Positions 12,832 through 24,970 are shown, counted from the stretch's first letter. The stretch: 64,000 bases of DNA from Monarcha castaneiventris obscurior (GCA_026261815.1 JAMPIT010000511.1:682001-746000); one strand, 5' to 3'. Notes: generated from the sequence alone by a model not told the origin. Translations and numbers: made by a program.

Positions 12832-13212
12832 TCTGCCCTATGCCCAGAGGGTCCTGATTGGGCACTGGGGCATCCACTCCCAAGTGTGGAGATCATGGTG
12901 GGGGTCTGCCCCATGCCCATGTGTCCTGGGTGGGCATGGGGGGTCTGTCCCAAGGCTGGGGCTAGTGGGGGGAGCAAGTCTGTCCTGTGCCAAGGGTCCT
13001 GGGATGGGACAGGGGAGTCTGTCCCCAGGTTGGGGCTCACAGTTAGGGTCTGCCCGTGCCCAAAGGGTCCCGGGAGCATGGGGAGGGCTGTTCCCAAGCT
13101 GAAGATCATGGCTGGGGGTCTGCCCTGAGCCTGGAGCGTCTCTTGAGGGCACAGGACACTGAAGGTCTGCCTCATGCCCGGAGTGCGGGGTGAGGACGGG
13201 GGTCTGTCCCTG
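12832..13212. repeat. Degenerate 70-74 bp GC-rich minisatellite
   Basis: A TCTGCCC/TCTGTCC-type anchor recurs at 12832, 12905, 12979, 13049 and 13119, giving spacings of 73, 74, 70 and 70 bp, with a shorter last step to 13166. Within units the order is shared: 'tctgcccnatgccca', a 'gggtcctggg' block, a 'ctgtccccaagctgggg' block, and 'gatcatggtgggg'. Units are clearly related but not identical. The array sits directly upstream of the CpG island of SCMH1. Confidence 0.8.
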
Positions 13213-13285
13213 CGTGAGGACGGTGCCGAGCGGGCATGGCCGAGTGCGGCCCGCGGGGCGCAGCGACGGTGCGGGGGTTGTGAGG

Positions 13286-13436
13286 GCCGAGCCGAGCCGA
13301 GCCCGAGCTATGCCGAGCCGAGCCGAGCCGAGCCCAGCCTGAGCCGAGCCGAGCCGAGCCGAGCCGAGCCGAGCCGAGCCGAGCCGAGCCGAGCCGAGCC
13401 GAGCCGAGCCGAGCCGAGCCGAGCCGAGCCGAGCCG
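13286..13436. repeat. GAGCC pentanucleotide array in promoter
   Basis: A CCGAG/GAGCC repeat of about 150 bp. After interrupted units (13286-13340), 13341-13435 is a perfect run of 19 GAGCC copies. All frames through it stay open and read as five-residue periods (for example AEPSR on +, GSARL on -), which explains the long ORFs on both strands. It ends about 190 bp upstream of the presumed first-exon ATG. Confidence 0.97.
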
Positions 13437-13547
13437 CACCGACCCAGCCGAACCTCGCCGAGCCTCGGCCGATCAGCTGCCGGGGCTCCGGCGCTGGCCG
13501 GAGCCGTCCCGGTGGCGGGGGCGGTGCGGGGCCGGACCGGGCCGCCG

Positions 13548-13616
13548 GTCCCTCCTCCCCGATCCCCCGCCGCTCCCCCTTCGCTCCCTCCCGTTCCCTC
13601 CCCGCCTCCCTGCGCA
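13548..13616 (+). promoter_or_regulatory. Polypyrimidine tract before first exon
   Basis: About 69 nt almost entirely C and T on the + strand, ending just before the 'gcgcgaacatgg' segment. Such tracts are common at CpG-island promoters and may carry the transcription start. It could also be read as a splice-acceptor tract before 'gcgcag' (13614-13619), but no upstream exon is known. Confidence 0.45.
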
Positions 13617-13621
13617 GCGCG

Positions 13622-13632
13622 AACATGGCGGC
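13622..13632 (+). promoter_or_regulatory. YY1-type motif overlapping upstream ATG
   Basis: AACATGGCGGC fits the promoter-type YY1 consensus AAnATGGCGGC exactly. In many mammalian promoters this motif lies just downstream of the start site, in the orientation seen here, overlapping an ATG. Binding is not shown by the sequence. Confidence 0.6.
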
Positions 13633-13654
13633 GGCGGCGGCGGCGAGGGACTGA
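13625..13654 (+). CDS. Upstream ORF in exon 1 (9 codons plus stop)
   Basis: ATG, six GCG codons, AGG, GAC, TGA. It is complete inside the presumed 5' UTR and lies in the YY1 motif. A short ORF of this kind would be expected to lower translation of the main frame if the transcript starts upstream of it. No evidence that the peptide itself matters. Confidence 0.4.
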   Translation: MAAAAAARD

Positions 13655-14515
13655 GCAGCGCCAGCGCTCGGCGGCCGCGCAGGTGAGGGGGCGGCCCCGG
13701 GCGGGCGGCTCGGCTGGGCCCGGTCCGGCCCGGCGCGGGGAGGCGCGGCGGGGGTCGGGCGGGGGTCGGGTTCGCAGCCCGGCCCGGATCTCATCCCTCC
13801 TGTTAGCGCGGCCCGGCCGCCGCCTCAGCGCGGTGCCCGGGCCGGGGACGGCTGTCACCGCCCGCACCTGCCGGTGCCCGTCCGGGACCGGCCCTCCCGG
13901 CGGCGGGGCAGCGCCCCAGGGGCTCCCCGGCCCCGCGGCTGCCCGGCCGGGCTGTGCCTCCCGGGGAAGCCTCTTCCAGGGCTTTGTTGTTCTGCCGGGT
14001 GTCCCCGGGCAGGGCCTCGGGCAGCCGCGGTACCGCCTCCCCCCGAGGCCTCGGAGCGGTTCTTGGACCGGCCGGAGCCGCCCCCCTGCCCGGGCGCCGT
14101 TCGGTATCAGCCGGACGCTCCTGGCAGGAAAGGGGAAGCGGGACCGAGCTGCCGGAGGTTTGCAGGAGGTGGCCCCCGGCTGCGGGCTGTGCCCGGGGGG
14201 GTTTTATGTCCCTTCTCCCCCACGAGCCCTTCGGGGCTCGGTGACACCCTCCTGTCACCCCAGTGCGTGGAGCTGGTCCCCGGTGCTCCGAGCAGGACCC
14301 TTTCGAGATCCCGCTGCTGGAGGTGTCAGGGGTGACCTCGGGGACCAGCCGGAGAAATCCCATAACCACCGTGCCTGGGGAAAAGCTGCGCCTCCTTCGC
14401 AGCCGCCCCGAGTCGAGTGCTGGGATAGAGCTGGGAGTGAGACAAGATTTGAGCGTTTCGTGCACAGTGAGATGTTTAAAAATAACCCCGGTGACGGCTG
14501 GTTCCTGCCGCGCAG

Positions 14516-14586
14516 GTTTAATCCGCAAGCTCTTTGAAGCTCCCATGTAAAACTGTGGCAGCACTTTGGAGTCTGGATGACTGAAG
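14516..14586 (+). other. Possible alternative untranslated exon
   Basis: A pyrimidine-containing acceptor (CCGCGCAG|GTTTAAT) and a fair donor (TGAAG|GTAAAG) bracket 71 nt. All frames are short. It lies 830 bp downstream of exon 1 and could be an alternative leader exon, but splice sites of this quality occur by chance. Confidence 0.15.
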
Positions 14587-14599
14587 GTAAAGCTGGCAA

Positions 14600-17500
14600 A
14601 TCCGAACAGGCGGCTTCAGTTTGGGATGCACTGAGCAGCTTGGCTCCCTTGGGCCTCGGATGGTTTAGGTTCAGCAGCTGAACATGAAAGTGATTATTTC
14701 CATGGGGAAAGTAGGGATGTGGAGACCCAGCTCTGGGGTCCCTGGCTTTAATTTTTTGGCTGAGTTTCTGTTTACTGTTGTTGTTTATAGTAAACAGCGT
14801 GCACTGAGTGGCTGGGAACAGCCATGTGGTCGCTGCAGTTCGCAGCCAGTAATATTGGGGGAAAATGTTCTCCCACTTCAGTTCAACGCCTGAGCGACGG
14901 CTGCGGCGGGCTGGGCCTCCTCCTCTCGCCTTCCTCTCCTCTTACTGTCAGCTTCTGCTGGCCAGACTGTGCTGTCCATATGTGTTTGCTGGGAATATTT
15001 GGAGTACGGGATGGTGGTTTCATTCCTTGTGCTTCCTCTCAGGCACCGACCTGTGGCTTGGTGTTAATACGGGGAGCAAAACTTGGCTCATGGGGGGCTC
15101 AGCTTGGGACAAGCTGCCGAGGGATACTGCCCTCACGTGCTGGTGGGTAGTTCAGGATCTGCCCAGTAGATGGTATGAAAATGCAGATGGAAATCAGGGA
15201 GTCCCTTGCAATGGGCACGAGGGAAATGCAGGTATTTCTAAGTTATTTAAAGTATTTATTTAATTAAATGTTGGAGTGTGTTTTATTTGAGAGAGTTATG
15301 CTGAGCGTTGGTCCTCCTGATTTGCTTATTTACATCTTAGCAAGTGACAATTCTGCATCTTGATAATCTGCCTTTCTTGAGGCACTTCTCAGTGGGGAAT
15401 GGGGAAACCTGATGAATTTTGCAGGACAATATGGAGTCTTTAAGGGAAAGATGCTGTTAGGGTATTAAATGATGATCTTACCTATCTCGTAGCTCTGCTT
15501 CAGTCTAGACATGAGTGCTCTGAGATCTGTATCCCTGCCCTATGTCTAATTTAAAGGAATCTCTGAAATTTTGTTTCAGAGCCTCACACGTTGAGGACCT
15601 CCAGAGATGTCCTCCTTGTATCCCAACACTGGGTAAGGTCAGATAGACTTTTAAACCCATCCTGAGTAGTAGTTCTTCTTTTAAGACTCTTCCTGCTGGC
15701 AATTCCACATCCTGTGTAGCTGATGTATGCCAGCACTTAGGCCTCCTCATCATTAGAGACATTTTTCAGGATGTTTAATCTATATCTTTGTCTTGCACTT
15801 TAAACCTGTTCTTTTTCTGATCTCCAGAGCACATGGAGAGCACCCTACTCCCCCCATCACTCCACTTCTTACATGTCTGCAGCTCAGTTTGAAGCATTTG
15901 AAGACTTTTCTTCCTCTCCCAGAGATGACCAAGATCAGTTTCTCTGTTCTTCTCACATGGGCATGTCAGCCTAGCTGACCTCTGCCTCTCACTTGGGTTC
16001 TGCTTTCATTCATACTTCACCTAAAGCACTGTGGTCAGTCAGGGTAGGACTGTGTAAGTGGGGCTTCTGCAGAGCAGTTGTAATAAGTGGGCCCAAATGA
16101 CCCCATTTAGGGTATGTCTCAGCACTGTTATGTGACAAGGAATGCAGATCACGTGTTTCCATATTTGTGCTTTTAACTGTGTGTTTGTGACAGAGGGCTT
16201 GGCGTGCTTGGTGATCTCCTGTTTGCAAGTCTGGAGTAGTGTACTAGCAACGTGAGCTGGGCTGAGTTAAACCTTGGCATGTTTGGGGCTCATGTCTGAG
16301 CTGTAATGTTTGCATCTAGCACCCTGTCTTTTCTCCTTTTCTTTTCCTTGCCTGCAACTGAAACTCAGTTTTTGCAATGAGACAAACAGATTTTGAGTCG
16401 TTCATACATCCATTTATGTTTGAAAAGTTTCCTAACAAGGAGGGGTTCCTGAAAAGTGCAGGAGGTTATATTGAGGACAAAGCAGGAACTCTGGCTGCCA
16501 GCTTCTCTTGTGAGGTGGTTAATCTCCTGCATATCTGTCATTCAGAGACATGCCAAGGTAAAAATTATCTCCACAACTGCACTTTCAGTGTAGCAGAACT
16601 GTAACTCTGACCCCTCCTTCACCCTGGCACTACACCCTGGTGTAGCACCTGCACTCCAAGCTGGGACATGAACGTTTCATCCCAGTTTATTTGCAGGATA
16701 ACAGAGCCTAATCCTAAAGGAAATGCTTTTTCCGGGTTTAATACAGTTGTAAAGAACTCCTTTCCTACCCAGCTTAAACATCTACCAGTGGAAGCTGTTC
16801 TAAAACATTTGCACAACATTTAAGCCAAGAGTGCAAATCTGAGAGCAGCAAGAAGCACAAGAAAACTTCCCTGCGTATCAGCAGGTCTCACTGGGCTTGG
16901 AGTGAACAAATACAGTGACCTGGACTAGTGGTATCAGAATGGCATCTGCTGGGGGCACCTGAGCACTGGAGATCAGCACCTCCTCCTCTTCACGAAGTTG
17001 TGCTCTGTCCTGAGTGGCACTCTCCCTTAACAGAACACCTCAGAGGTGGTTTCACTTGTGAGCAGAAGGAGAGGTCAGTACAGGGCCATCTCTGCAGCCT
17101 GGTTGGTGCTGAAAACACTTAGTTCCCAGAGATCTCTATCTTCATTCATGTCCCTTAAAGAAGCAGTGTAATATTTAGCTCTTTTACCGAGGTTTCTGAC
17201 ATGCACCACCTCTAGCATATTTAGACACTGTGATATACTGTTTGCAGTCTGCAGGGTTCATTCAGGCACCTACCAAATGTTTCTGCCTCTCTGGCAGAAA
17301 TTTAAGCAGAATTTGTGTTTGTGCCTCTGCTCTTACTGGGCTGAGTCTCACACTTTTATGCAGACTCATCCTGAACAAAAAATCAAGAATTTGGCTGAGA
17401 ACCGAAGGAAAAGATGAATGTCCGTTTTGCTGCCTCTGCTGTTTGCGTGGCAGCCTCGTCCAACAGGCCAGATGGACGGTGATGTCTGAGCTGCTGTAGA

Positions 17501-19866
17501 GGAGTCTAAAGCACTTGGCTTCCTGAGAGCTGACTTGATCAGAGGAGGGAAGTCACCCCTGCAGCTCCACTGTCTGCTTGGTAACAGGTCACTGGAGATA
17601 AGGAAACAGGGCAGAGTCGTGGCCATTGCCAGCACAAGGGAGCTGACATGGGAGTTCAGGGCAGGGCTGTTTTTTCTCTGGGACCAGCGTGTGCTTCTGT
17701 CCCTCTCTGTTTCTTGTTCAGAAGTTTTTCTGTTTGTGTTATAAATGAATGGTGTTATCACCAGTCAGAAACTAAATTCCTGCTGGAGGTGCCTCCTCCC
17801 AGACAATGTGCTAGGAGTTACCCAGCTCCAATTAGCTTGTACGTTTTCCAGACTGCCACAGCAGGAACACCTCAGAAACCTCCCCATGGCTCGGGTTTGT
17901 TTTCAGCAGCAGAAACTGTAGGAATAGATGCCAGTGGAAATTTGTGACGCTCAATCTTTGCCCATTGAGTTTTGTGCAATTCCTCCCCTCTCCTGGCCCT
18001 TCCAGGTTTCACTGGACTCTGGGCCGGGTCCTTTCTCCTGGCTATCATGACAAGGGAACAAGTTTGGTTCTCCCATTGCTGGAGTGACATCTGCTGCGGT
18101 TTGCTTGGCGATGGGGGGAAATAGGTGCACCCTTCTGATTCCCCAGGGTGCTGCTGATGTTTGACTCCAGGACAAGGTCCTGCCGTGAAAAATGGGACTT
18201 GTGCCTGGGGGGAGCTGGAGGACACTTACGATGTTCGAGTTCAGTGTTGGCAGAGGCTGCGCAGGGTGAAGCCCAGCTGTGCTCTGCTGAGTGAGCCATG
18301 GTCCCATCAGCTGCCGCTTGCAGTCACCTCCTTGTTGCCCACCTGGACAAGGAAGTGCTGGAACACCTGCCGCCAGCGCCTGACCAGCTTTCATCCACTC
18401 TGCCCTCCTTTGTGCCACTGCTGCACCGTATCCCTGCTCCTGGGCCTCCTTCCCTTCCCCTTTTGAGCAGCCCCTGTCTCCTCCCACGACACTGCCGAGC
18501 CCTCAGCAGTGGGATGTGCATCCAGCTGTGTCTGCAGTGAGCGGGAGGGCAGCCTGTGTTCCCTGTTCCCCCTCGCTCCCTCCTGGCTGTGGGAGCCTCC
18601 CTGGGCCACTGCCAGGGCCTGCCTGCCCTCCCCGTGTCCCCGCAGCTGCGGGGAGGCCAGGCCAGGCCAGGCCAGGGGCCGGGCTGGGCCGCACACACTG
18701 TGGGGGACACACACGAGCAGCACTTCAGGGCAGGAGCCCAGCAGCACAAAACATCTCCACAGTGCAGTTGAATATCCCTGAAACCAGCTGCTCTGCAGAG
18801 GTGATGGCTCAGGGTGAGGGTGGCTACCCGAGCTCGGGCTGAACACAGCATGTTGAGCATCTCCCACCAGTGCTCTCTCCCTGCGGTCGCTGCCGCAGGG
18901 CCCCTCGCTCCCCACGTTTGCCTTTCCTGCCCAGCTGGCACACATAAGGTAGGAGAAATTTCTGCTCTATGCTCATTAGTTAAGTGAAGGCGTAGTGAGC
19001 AGGCAGAAGAGCTGATGGAGTCTGATGTGGACCGAGGAGGAAGTTGTACCAATTCCATTTTCTAAAAATAAGTTGAGTGACTTATTCATGCAGCCTAGAG
19101 ACTGCTGCTCTCTGTACGCTGACTGTGGTTGCTTTTATTTTTTTTTTGTCTTGTTACAGCAAATATTACATGCGCAGCCCGTTAAAATTGTGCAGTGGCT
19201 GTGTGATCAGAGGGGTGCCTATGGAGAAAGTCTTGTGGTTTCAGTGTTTCTAGAAGTGACCTTGAAGGATCACCTATACATAATGTTTCCTAGTGGTTTC
19301 TCTAAGGTGTTCTAAGATTTCCAGGGATGGTGATTCCGACTTTCCTCAGCAATCCACTTCGGTGCCTGACTATTCTGAGATTAAGGAGCTTTGATTGATT
19401 TCAGGCTGGTATTGCTGTACTTCAACCCCATCATTTTGACATCTCACCTTCTCTTCTGGCAAGCTACCAAAGAGAAGAAAAATTCTGTAAATGTAAAAGT
19501 AATCGTTATGTAGGGTTCAATCTTCTTTTCTGCCTTGCCCTTCCGTGCTCAGAGAGCGTCTGCTGGCTCTTGGGCAGCGCTGTGGATTTAATGACACGTG
19601 TGGCAGCTGGGCAGACCCAGTCCCACCTCCCCCTGTTGTGTTGGCCATGACTAACAGTTCTTGATCTGCGCTGATGTCACTGAAAGTAGGGTGCTTGAGG
19701 TGGCATGGGTTTTATTAAAATTGTGTATTCTGAATTCCCAAGTTGTCTTATACTTCTGTAGCAAAATGTGTGTCTTGAACATTTAAAGAGTTTTTGGTTA
19801 GTGGTACATTTTATAAAAAGCAACAAGATTACATTAAAAGTTAAATTATTTCAAAGCATGTTTTGT
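14600..19866. other. SCMH1 first intron, proximal part
   Basis: No coding exon or repeat family recognised over 5 kb. It contains a short GGCCA run (about 18656-18680). Overlapping frames near 18.2-19.0 kb in GC-richer sequence have no recognisable domain. Confidence 0.45.
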
Positions 19867-19867
19867 T

Positions 19868-20032
19868 GCCCAGAGAAGCTGTGGCTGCCCCCGGATCCCT
19901 GGAAGTGTCCAAGGCCAGGCTGGATGGGGCTCGGAGCAGCCTGGGACAGTGGGAGGTGTCCCTGCCCATGGCAGGCGGTGGAACCAGATGAGCTTTAAGG
20001 TCCATCCCAACCCAGGCCATTTAGGGATTCTG
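19868..20032 (+). repeat. CR1 LINE 3' end
   Basis: Sense CR1 tail: 'cccagagaagctgtggctgc', 'ccctggaagtgtccaaggcc', 'gtgtccctgcccatggcagg', and a mutated terminus 'gccatttagggattctgtg'. About 165 bp, strongly 5' truncated. Confidence 0.92.
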
Positions 20033-23000
20033 TGTGTGCATACACCAGCTCTCCAGACTTGTGAGATTGGTGAGAAGTACCTGGCAGGTGCCCAATTCGC
20101 TGTTTTTTGCTGGTAGCAGGTCAGTGTGAGGCAGCACTGACCCAGGAGCCATGGAGCTGTATGCTGCTGCCTTTGGGCTGAGCAGCGCTGATTGCAGTTG
20201 TATGATTTCAGCTCAAAGTTTCTGTGCCTGCCTTCAAAAAGACCAGGGAGAGATTCTCATCATCAGCTGGTGTTCTAAGTTCTTAGTCAGACTCTTACAG
20301 AAGATAACTCTTGACGTAGTACAGCATCATTGAAAAATGTTTTCAGGTGTGGTGTCTGTTAGAGTATCAGCTGCAAGTGGAGTACTGTAACCTGCTGATG
20401 TGGTGAAGGGGCATCAGCCACCAAGTGTTATGGTTGTTGTTAGTTTACATCCGTGTCAGGAGTGGTTCCTAGTTCAGTAACAGTGTGTAATTCATGGTTC
20501 CCATGTAGTTCCCTCGGTGATAGAAGTTTCGATCTTTCAGGTTTTGGTGCTAGCAGTATTTCTGTCTTTGTGTGCAGATTACTCAGTAAAATGCCAGTTT
20601 TTTTCCTGTAGCTGAATACCTGCTGTACCTCTTGTTATGTACAGTTGACATTATCTAGAGGATATTGGCCCCTAATGGGCAGCAGGTATCAGTTCTAGCC
20701 AGCAAAGCCACCACCTTGCTGCTCACCTGGAGCCCTTAACTCTTACCACAAGTGGAGTAAACCATGGCAGCTGACCGACCTCCTGGCTTGTCATGTGACT
20801 CCAGAGGTGAAGTCCATGTTGGCATTGCCACAGCCCCAAACTGGAGGGGTTTGGGTGGCTGTACAATGCCACGTGTCCCCCAGCATGGCAGGAGGTAGCA
20901 GCTCACTTGATGGCGAATTGCCATGCCTGCAGAGGGCAGGAGGAGCTTGTTTCCCTTGTGCATTTTCCAAGCCCTGCACTGTAGATCTGGGCAGTCCCAC
21001 CGTTGTTCCAGCATTATGGTGGGGCTGAGGGATGGCTTTCGAATCTTGACTCCTTTTCCATCACCGTGAGCTTTGGTCTCATCTCATCTGCGCTGCTGAC
21101 AGAGTCTCCAGTTGTGTGTGTGTGTGTGTGTGTGGTAGTATCTGTTCAGCGTTATCTTGTGCCTGACCAGAGGACTCGGTGTGTTCTGGGGCTGCTCAGT
21201 TATTTCATGTTGTTGTCAGCTGGAAAATCTGTAGATGCCCTGTGATATTTTATGGCTTTATTAAGCTGTACAAAATGTCCAGCAGGTACTTGAATGTCGA
21301 GCAGGTACAGTCTGTAAGAGTGCCTTGTTTTCATTAGCTCCTTGGCAGACACTGAACATACTTGCAAAGCTGCAGGATGGACTTTTGGTTGCTTGTGGTC
21401 ATGGTTTGGGGTTTTTTTATTGGCGTCTACTGTGTGTTGTACAGAAAACAGTGAAGGGCCTCACAGTATATTTTTTAGTTGTCCAAACTCTTGGCCCTTC
21501 AGGAATGTAAAGCAGCCTAACTTCTTCTTTATGTAATTTAAGAGCAATCTGTTCAGGGTTTCCTGCAGGAACTGGATAGTGATTTTTCCTCTCTGGGAGT
21601 AATTCTCCTGAGCTAATATTTCTATCCACGTCTGGATTGTTATTTCTTTTGTTATTAAAATTGAGTGTAATTTTGATGGGCATGTTAGAATTTTCCTGTA
21701 TCCAGACGTTGTACCCAGTAGAGGATATTTCTCCTATTTGAGTAGATACATGGTTTTGAATCCTGGGATTTTAGCTTCTTAAGTCACAGACGAGACCAGA
21801 GTTATACACAGGATAAAAATAGAAAGCAGTAATTAATACCCATTCTCGGCGAGCCTGGCTCTTCTGGTTTCTCTTGACATGTTGCACTGTAGCAATTTCC
21901 TTTCTTTTTCTTAAGAAATAGGTGAATTAATATCTCTCTACATGAGTGAGGAAATAAAACAAAGATGCTTGTTTCCTGCCTTGGCAGACCATTCCCTTGA
22001 GGTACAGTGAGTTTGTGGGAGCTCTTCTCCTGGGCAGCCCTTTGCCTTGATTGGGCTGGAGCAGGCCAGGCACCAGGAGGAATGGCACAGCCTCTCCCTT
22101 CACTCTCCCAGACATCCCTCTTTCCTTCTATCAGGGCTGGATTATCTCTGTCTCAGTGTTCCAAGCAGCAGAGACCGACTCCTCTTCCGCTCTCACAGGG
22201 GTAAATCCAGGTTTTGTGGCTCTGCTCCATACCCTGAGGGTTTGGAGATTTTATCTTTCTCATTTCTTTAGCAGATGGGGCAGATCAGTAGGAACTATTT
22301 CTCATCTGTCCTTTGTTTGCACAAGAAGAATCAGCTGCTGGAAGTGTTGGAGGGGAGTCTGGCTGTGCTGCATGGCAGGGAGACCCTGAGTTTTGTCAGT
22401 CTAAGGGTAGATTTTTATTTTCATATATTTATATATGCATTAAAGGGATCGTTTTACCTTGCCTTCTCTGAAAGAGCAGGTTCAGGAGGGCAGAGAGAGT
22501 TGTATCTGGAAGGTTTGGGAAGATTGGCTGTATGAATGTTGAGTCAGGGACAGGGATTTGTATATGGATCTATGAAGGGTTCAGCCTGGAGTGTGATTGG
22601 AGTCATGTCCACCCCCTGTCAGTAGGAACATGTCTCTGTTGGTGCAGGACCCCAGGAAGGTAAGAAATACTTAACTGCATGGAAGGTCATTCCTTTGTGC
22701 TGGATGAGGAAAAAAAGCACTTCAGGCACTCCAATAACATGCTCAGCGATTGCTTTGGTGCCATGTGAGGCTTGAGGGTGAGTTTTCATCCAGTGTATTT
22801 TCCCAAGGGATATTGCTAAGCATTCCATTTAATCATTAGGATTGGTTATAGAAGGAAAGCAGACGTCTCGGTATTTAGCTCATTACAGTCTCTCACCTTT
22901 TCTTCAGGACTGGTTTGTTCTCCTCTGCTCCCTGAGCTCTCATCTCCCTCCCTGCCATTTCAGTGGAAACCCTTGCCCGTGTGTCTCTCCCTGTGGGTCA

Positions 23001-24894
23001 CCCTCCTCCTTTGTGAAATACAGGGTACTTCAAGGGATTGGGTCATCTCCTTCCCCTCTCTTTCCAAGATTTTCCTCATTTATATTTCTGTTGTGTCCCC
23101 TGATTACCATCCCTTTGGTTTTTTTATTCCCCCTCAAGCTGCCTTTCCTTGTTTATGGTCTCCTGAGGATGTTCTGCTGAAACTTTATCAAACTTACATT
23201 ACTAGAAATAGTTAATGCAAAATTTTCTTTGAGGAATTCTCACATCCTGCTTGCAGCATCACTGCACAGTCTGTCGTGAGATTTCCGATAGAGACACAAC
23301 TGGAAGTCAGTCCTTTCCTTCTGGATTGCCTCCTGTTTCCCTTTGTATAGGGACATAGGAATACATTGTCCTCCCATATCTCTCATCCCATGAAGAGTTT
23401 ATTTTTTAATAGAGTCCAGTAGAGAATTAAGTATAAGGTTGATTAAACATTTTATATATACATGTATCTACCGGGTATCACCAGAGACCCGTGAAGAGTG
23501 TACACACTGGAGCCCATTCTGGGGCCACATACATCACACATGTAATTGCTGTCTGGGAAAGCAGCCATGGCGGACTGTGCAAGGGGGGCTGTACTAGCCT
23601 GTCTGGGGGTGATATGGAAACCATGCACTGATTTTTAATTTACTCCTGTTTAAATTATTATTTAAAGACTTTGAAGCATCCTATTGTGTGCTTTTGTGAG
23701 GGGTGACTTTGTAACTGCCTTGGGCAGAATCCCATTTCAAGGTCTCCTGTAAGCCATCTGCTTTCAGTAACAGCTCTTAGCTTTGGCATGTGTCTCAGTG
23801 CAGGCTGAAATAGCCACATTGCTGCAAAACTTTCTTTACTGCCTCCATCAGTTTGGGCTTCCCACTGTGCCTGCGCAGGCAGAGTGCAGCCTCGGGGTGT
23901 TCTGCATCGACCGTGCCCTTGGGGTGCACCCTCCAGCTTGTCCCAGGTGAGGGGGGCCATGACCCAGCACAGGAGTGTGGGGTGCACCATGTCCTGCACC
24001 TGTCCGTGTTCTGGGATTGCTATGAAAGGAAACTCAGGTGTTTGCAAAACTGGCCTGTGGCCTGGTTCCCGGTCACCAGGGTGTCAGGGTATGGTCAGAA
24101 CATGCTGGGATCAGGCTACAGAGTCCCCATGTGTGATAAATCTCTACTTCCATGTGTCCTCAGTGGATTGGGTACACTGCTGTGCCAGTCTGCAACCCAG
24201 GCCATTCCTCTTCTAAAGTCAGGAGACTTCAACTTTTAGTTACGGGAGTCCTGCTGACACAAAATAGCTGTAACACAGCTGGTTCAGTGTTAGAAACAGC
24301 AGCCTTAGGCACAAAGATTCAGTTCCTTGCTTTGGCATGTTCTTTCCATATGGCATTGAAGTCCATCAGTCCTTTGCTTTTCTCTGTGTAACAGGCACCT
24401 TAACTGCCCAAAAAGCCAGTCTCTGTGTTGAGTTTTGTTACAGTGCATTTGGGAGAGCTCCATGAAGGTACAGTGGTGGTACAGGTCAGAAATGTCTCTG
24501 CTTAACACCTAGGAACAGAGATCTGCAGCTTTTCCCAAAACTCCTTCAGAACACTTACGGTGAGCAATGGTGTTGGTGGCATCTTTCACAGTGGGATGTG
24601 GGACATGGGCCTTGCTTACCTCAGAGGCAGAACCTCAAAGTGACTTCAACAGTAGGACCCAGCCATAAAGGATTTGCTGAAATAATTCTGGAGCACAGTG
24701 AAGCTTCCTTAACCCCAGCTGTTATCACAGGGGATTTGTATGATTAGCTAAATCTGCGCCGATCATCCTGTGTTCATGGTGGGCCACTTGCTGTCCCTGG
24801 CAATGGGAAGCAGCCCAGGCCTTGGCTCCAAGCCTTGAACATGGTACGGTCTGGGGAGGAGCAGCACAGAATCCTCTGTGTGCTGTGAAACCTT
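20033..24894. other. SCMH1 first intron, middle part
   Basis: No exon or repeat family recognised apart from the TG repeat at 21113-21134. A T-rich section lies around 22.9-23.2 kb. Confidence 0.45.
21113..21134. repeat. (TG)11 microsatellite
   Basis: Eleven perfect TG units. Simple repeat, likely length-variable. Confidence 0.97.
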
Positions 24895-24970
24895 GCCTGT
24901 GTCAAGGGGGTTGGAACAAGAGGGTCTTTGAGGTCTCTTCTGACCCAAACCATTCTGTGATTCCGTGTTA
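24895..24970 (+). repeat. CR1 LINE extreme 3' end
   Basis: Only the last 70-80 bp is recognisable: 'gggggttggaacaagagggt', 'ctttgaggtctcttctgacc', 'caaaccattctgtgattccg'. The sense terminus is intact. Confidence 0.8.

Larger units (their letters stand above)
13617..13682 (+). other. SCMH1: Probable untranslated exon 1 of SCMH1 (5' end unknown)
   Basis: A good splice donor (CGCAG|GTGAGG, GT at 13683-13684) lies at the downstream edge of the densest CpG-island part. The 66 nt shown is the minimum: the true start may lie in or upstream of the pyrimidine tract. The exon carries an ATG at 13625 with a strong context, but its frame closes after nine codons (six alanines, Arg, Asp, stop at 13652-13654). 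It is therefore an upstream ORF and not the SCMH1 start. Confidence 0.55.
13150..14330 (+). promoter_or_regulatory. SCMH1: CpG-island promoter of SCMH1
   Basis: This is the only long CpG-dense, very GC-rich block in the window, and it lies upstream of the SCMH1 coding exons on the same strand. It contains the GAGCC array, a GC box (GGGGGCGG near 13517-13526), a polypyrimidine tract (about 13548-13616), a YY1-type motif and a probable first-exon donor at 13683. No TATA box is seen near the likely start, as is usual for CpG-island promoters. The exact start site cannot be read from the sequence. Assignment to SCMH1 rests on position, strand and the absence of another gene. Confidence 0.75.

Noticed and set aside
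12838..13794. 318- and 231-codon minus frames
   Set aside because: They run through the minisatellite and the GAGCC array, giving five-residue repeats and no recognisable protein.
13512..14537. 341-codon + frame over the CpG island
   Set aside because: Its length comes from GC-rich, stop-poor sequence. It crosses the exon 1 donor and shows no domain.
18324..19058. 244-codon minus frame and overlapping + frames
   Set aside because: Several mutually overlapping frames in GC-rich intron sequence, with no family resemblance.
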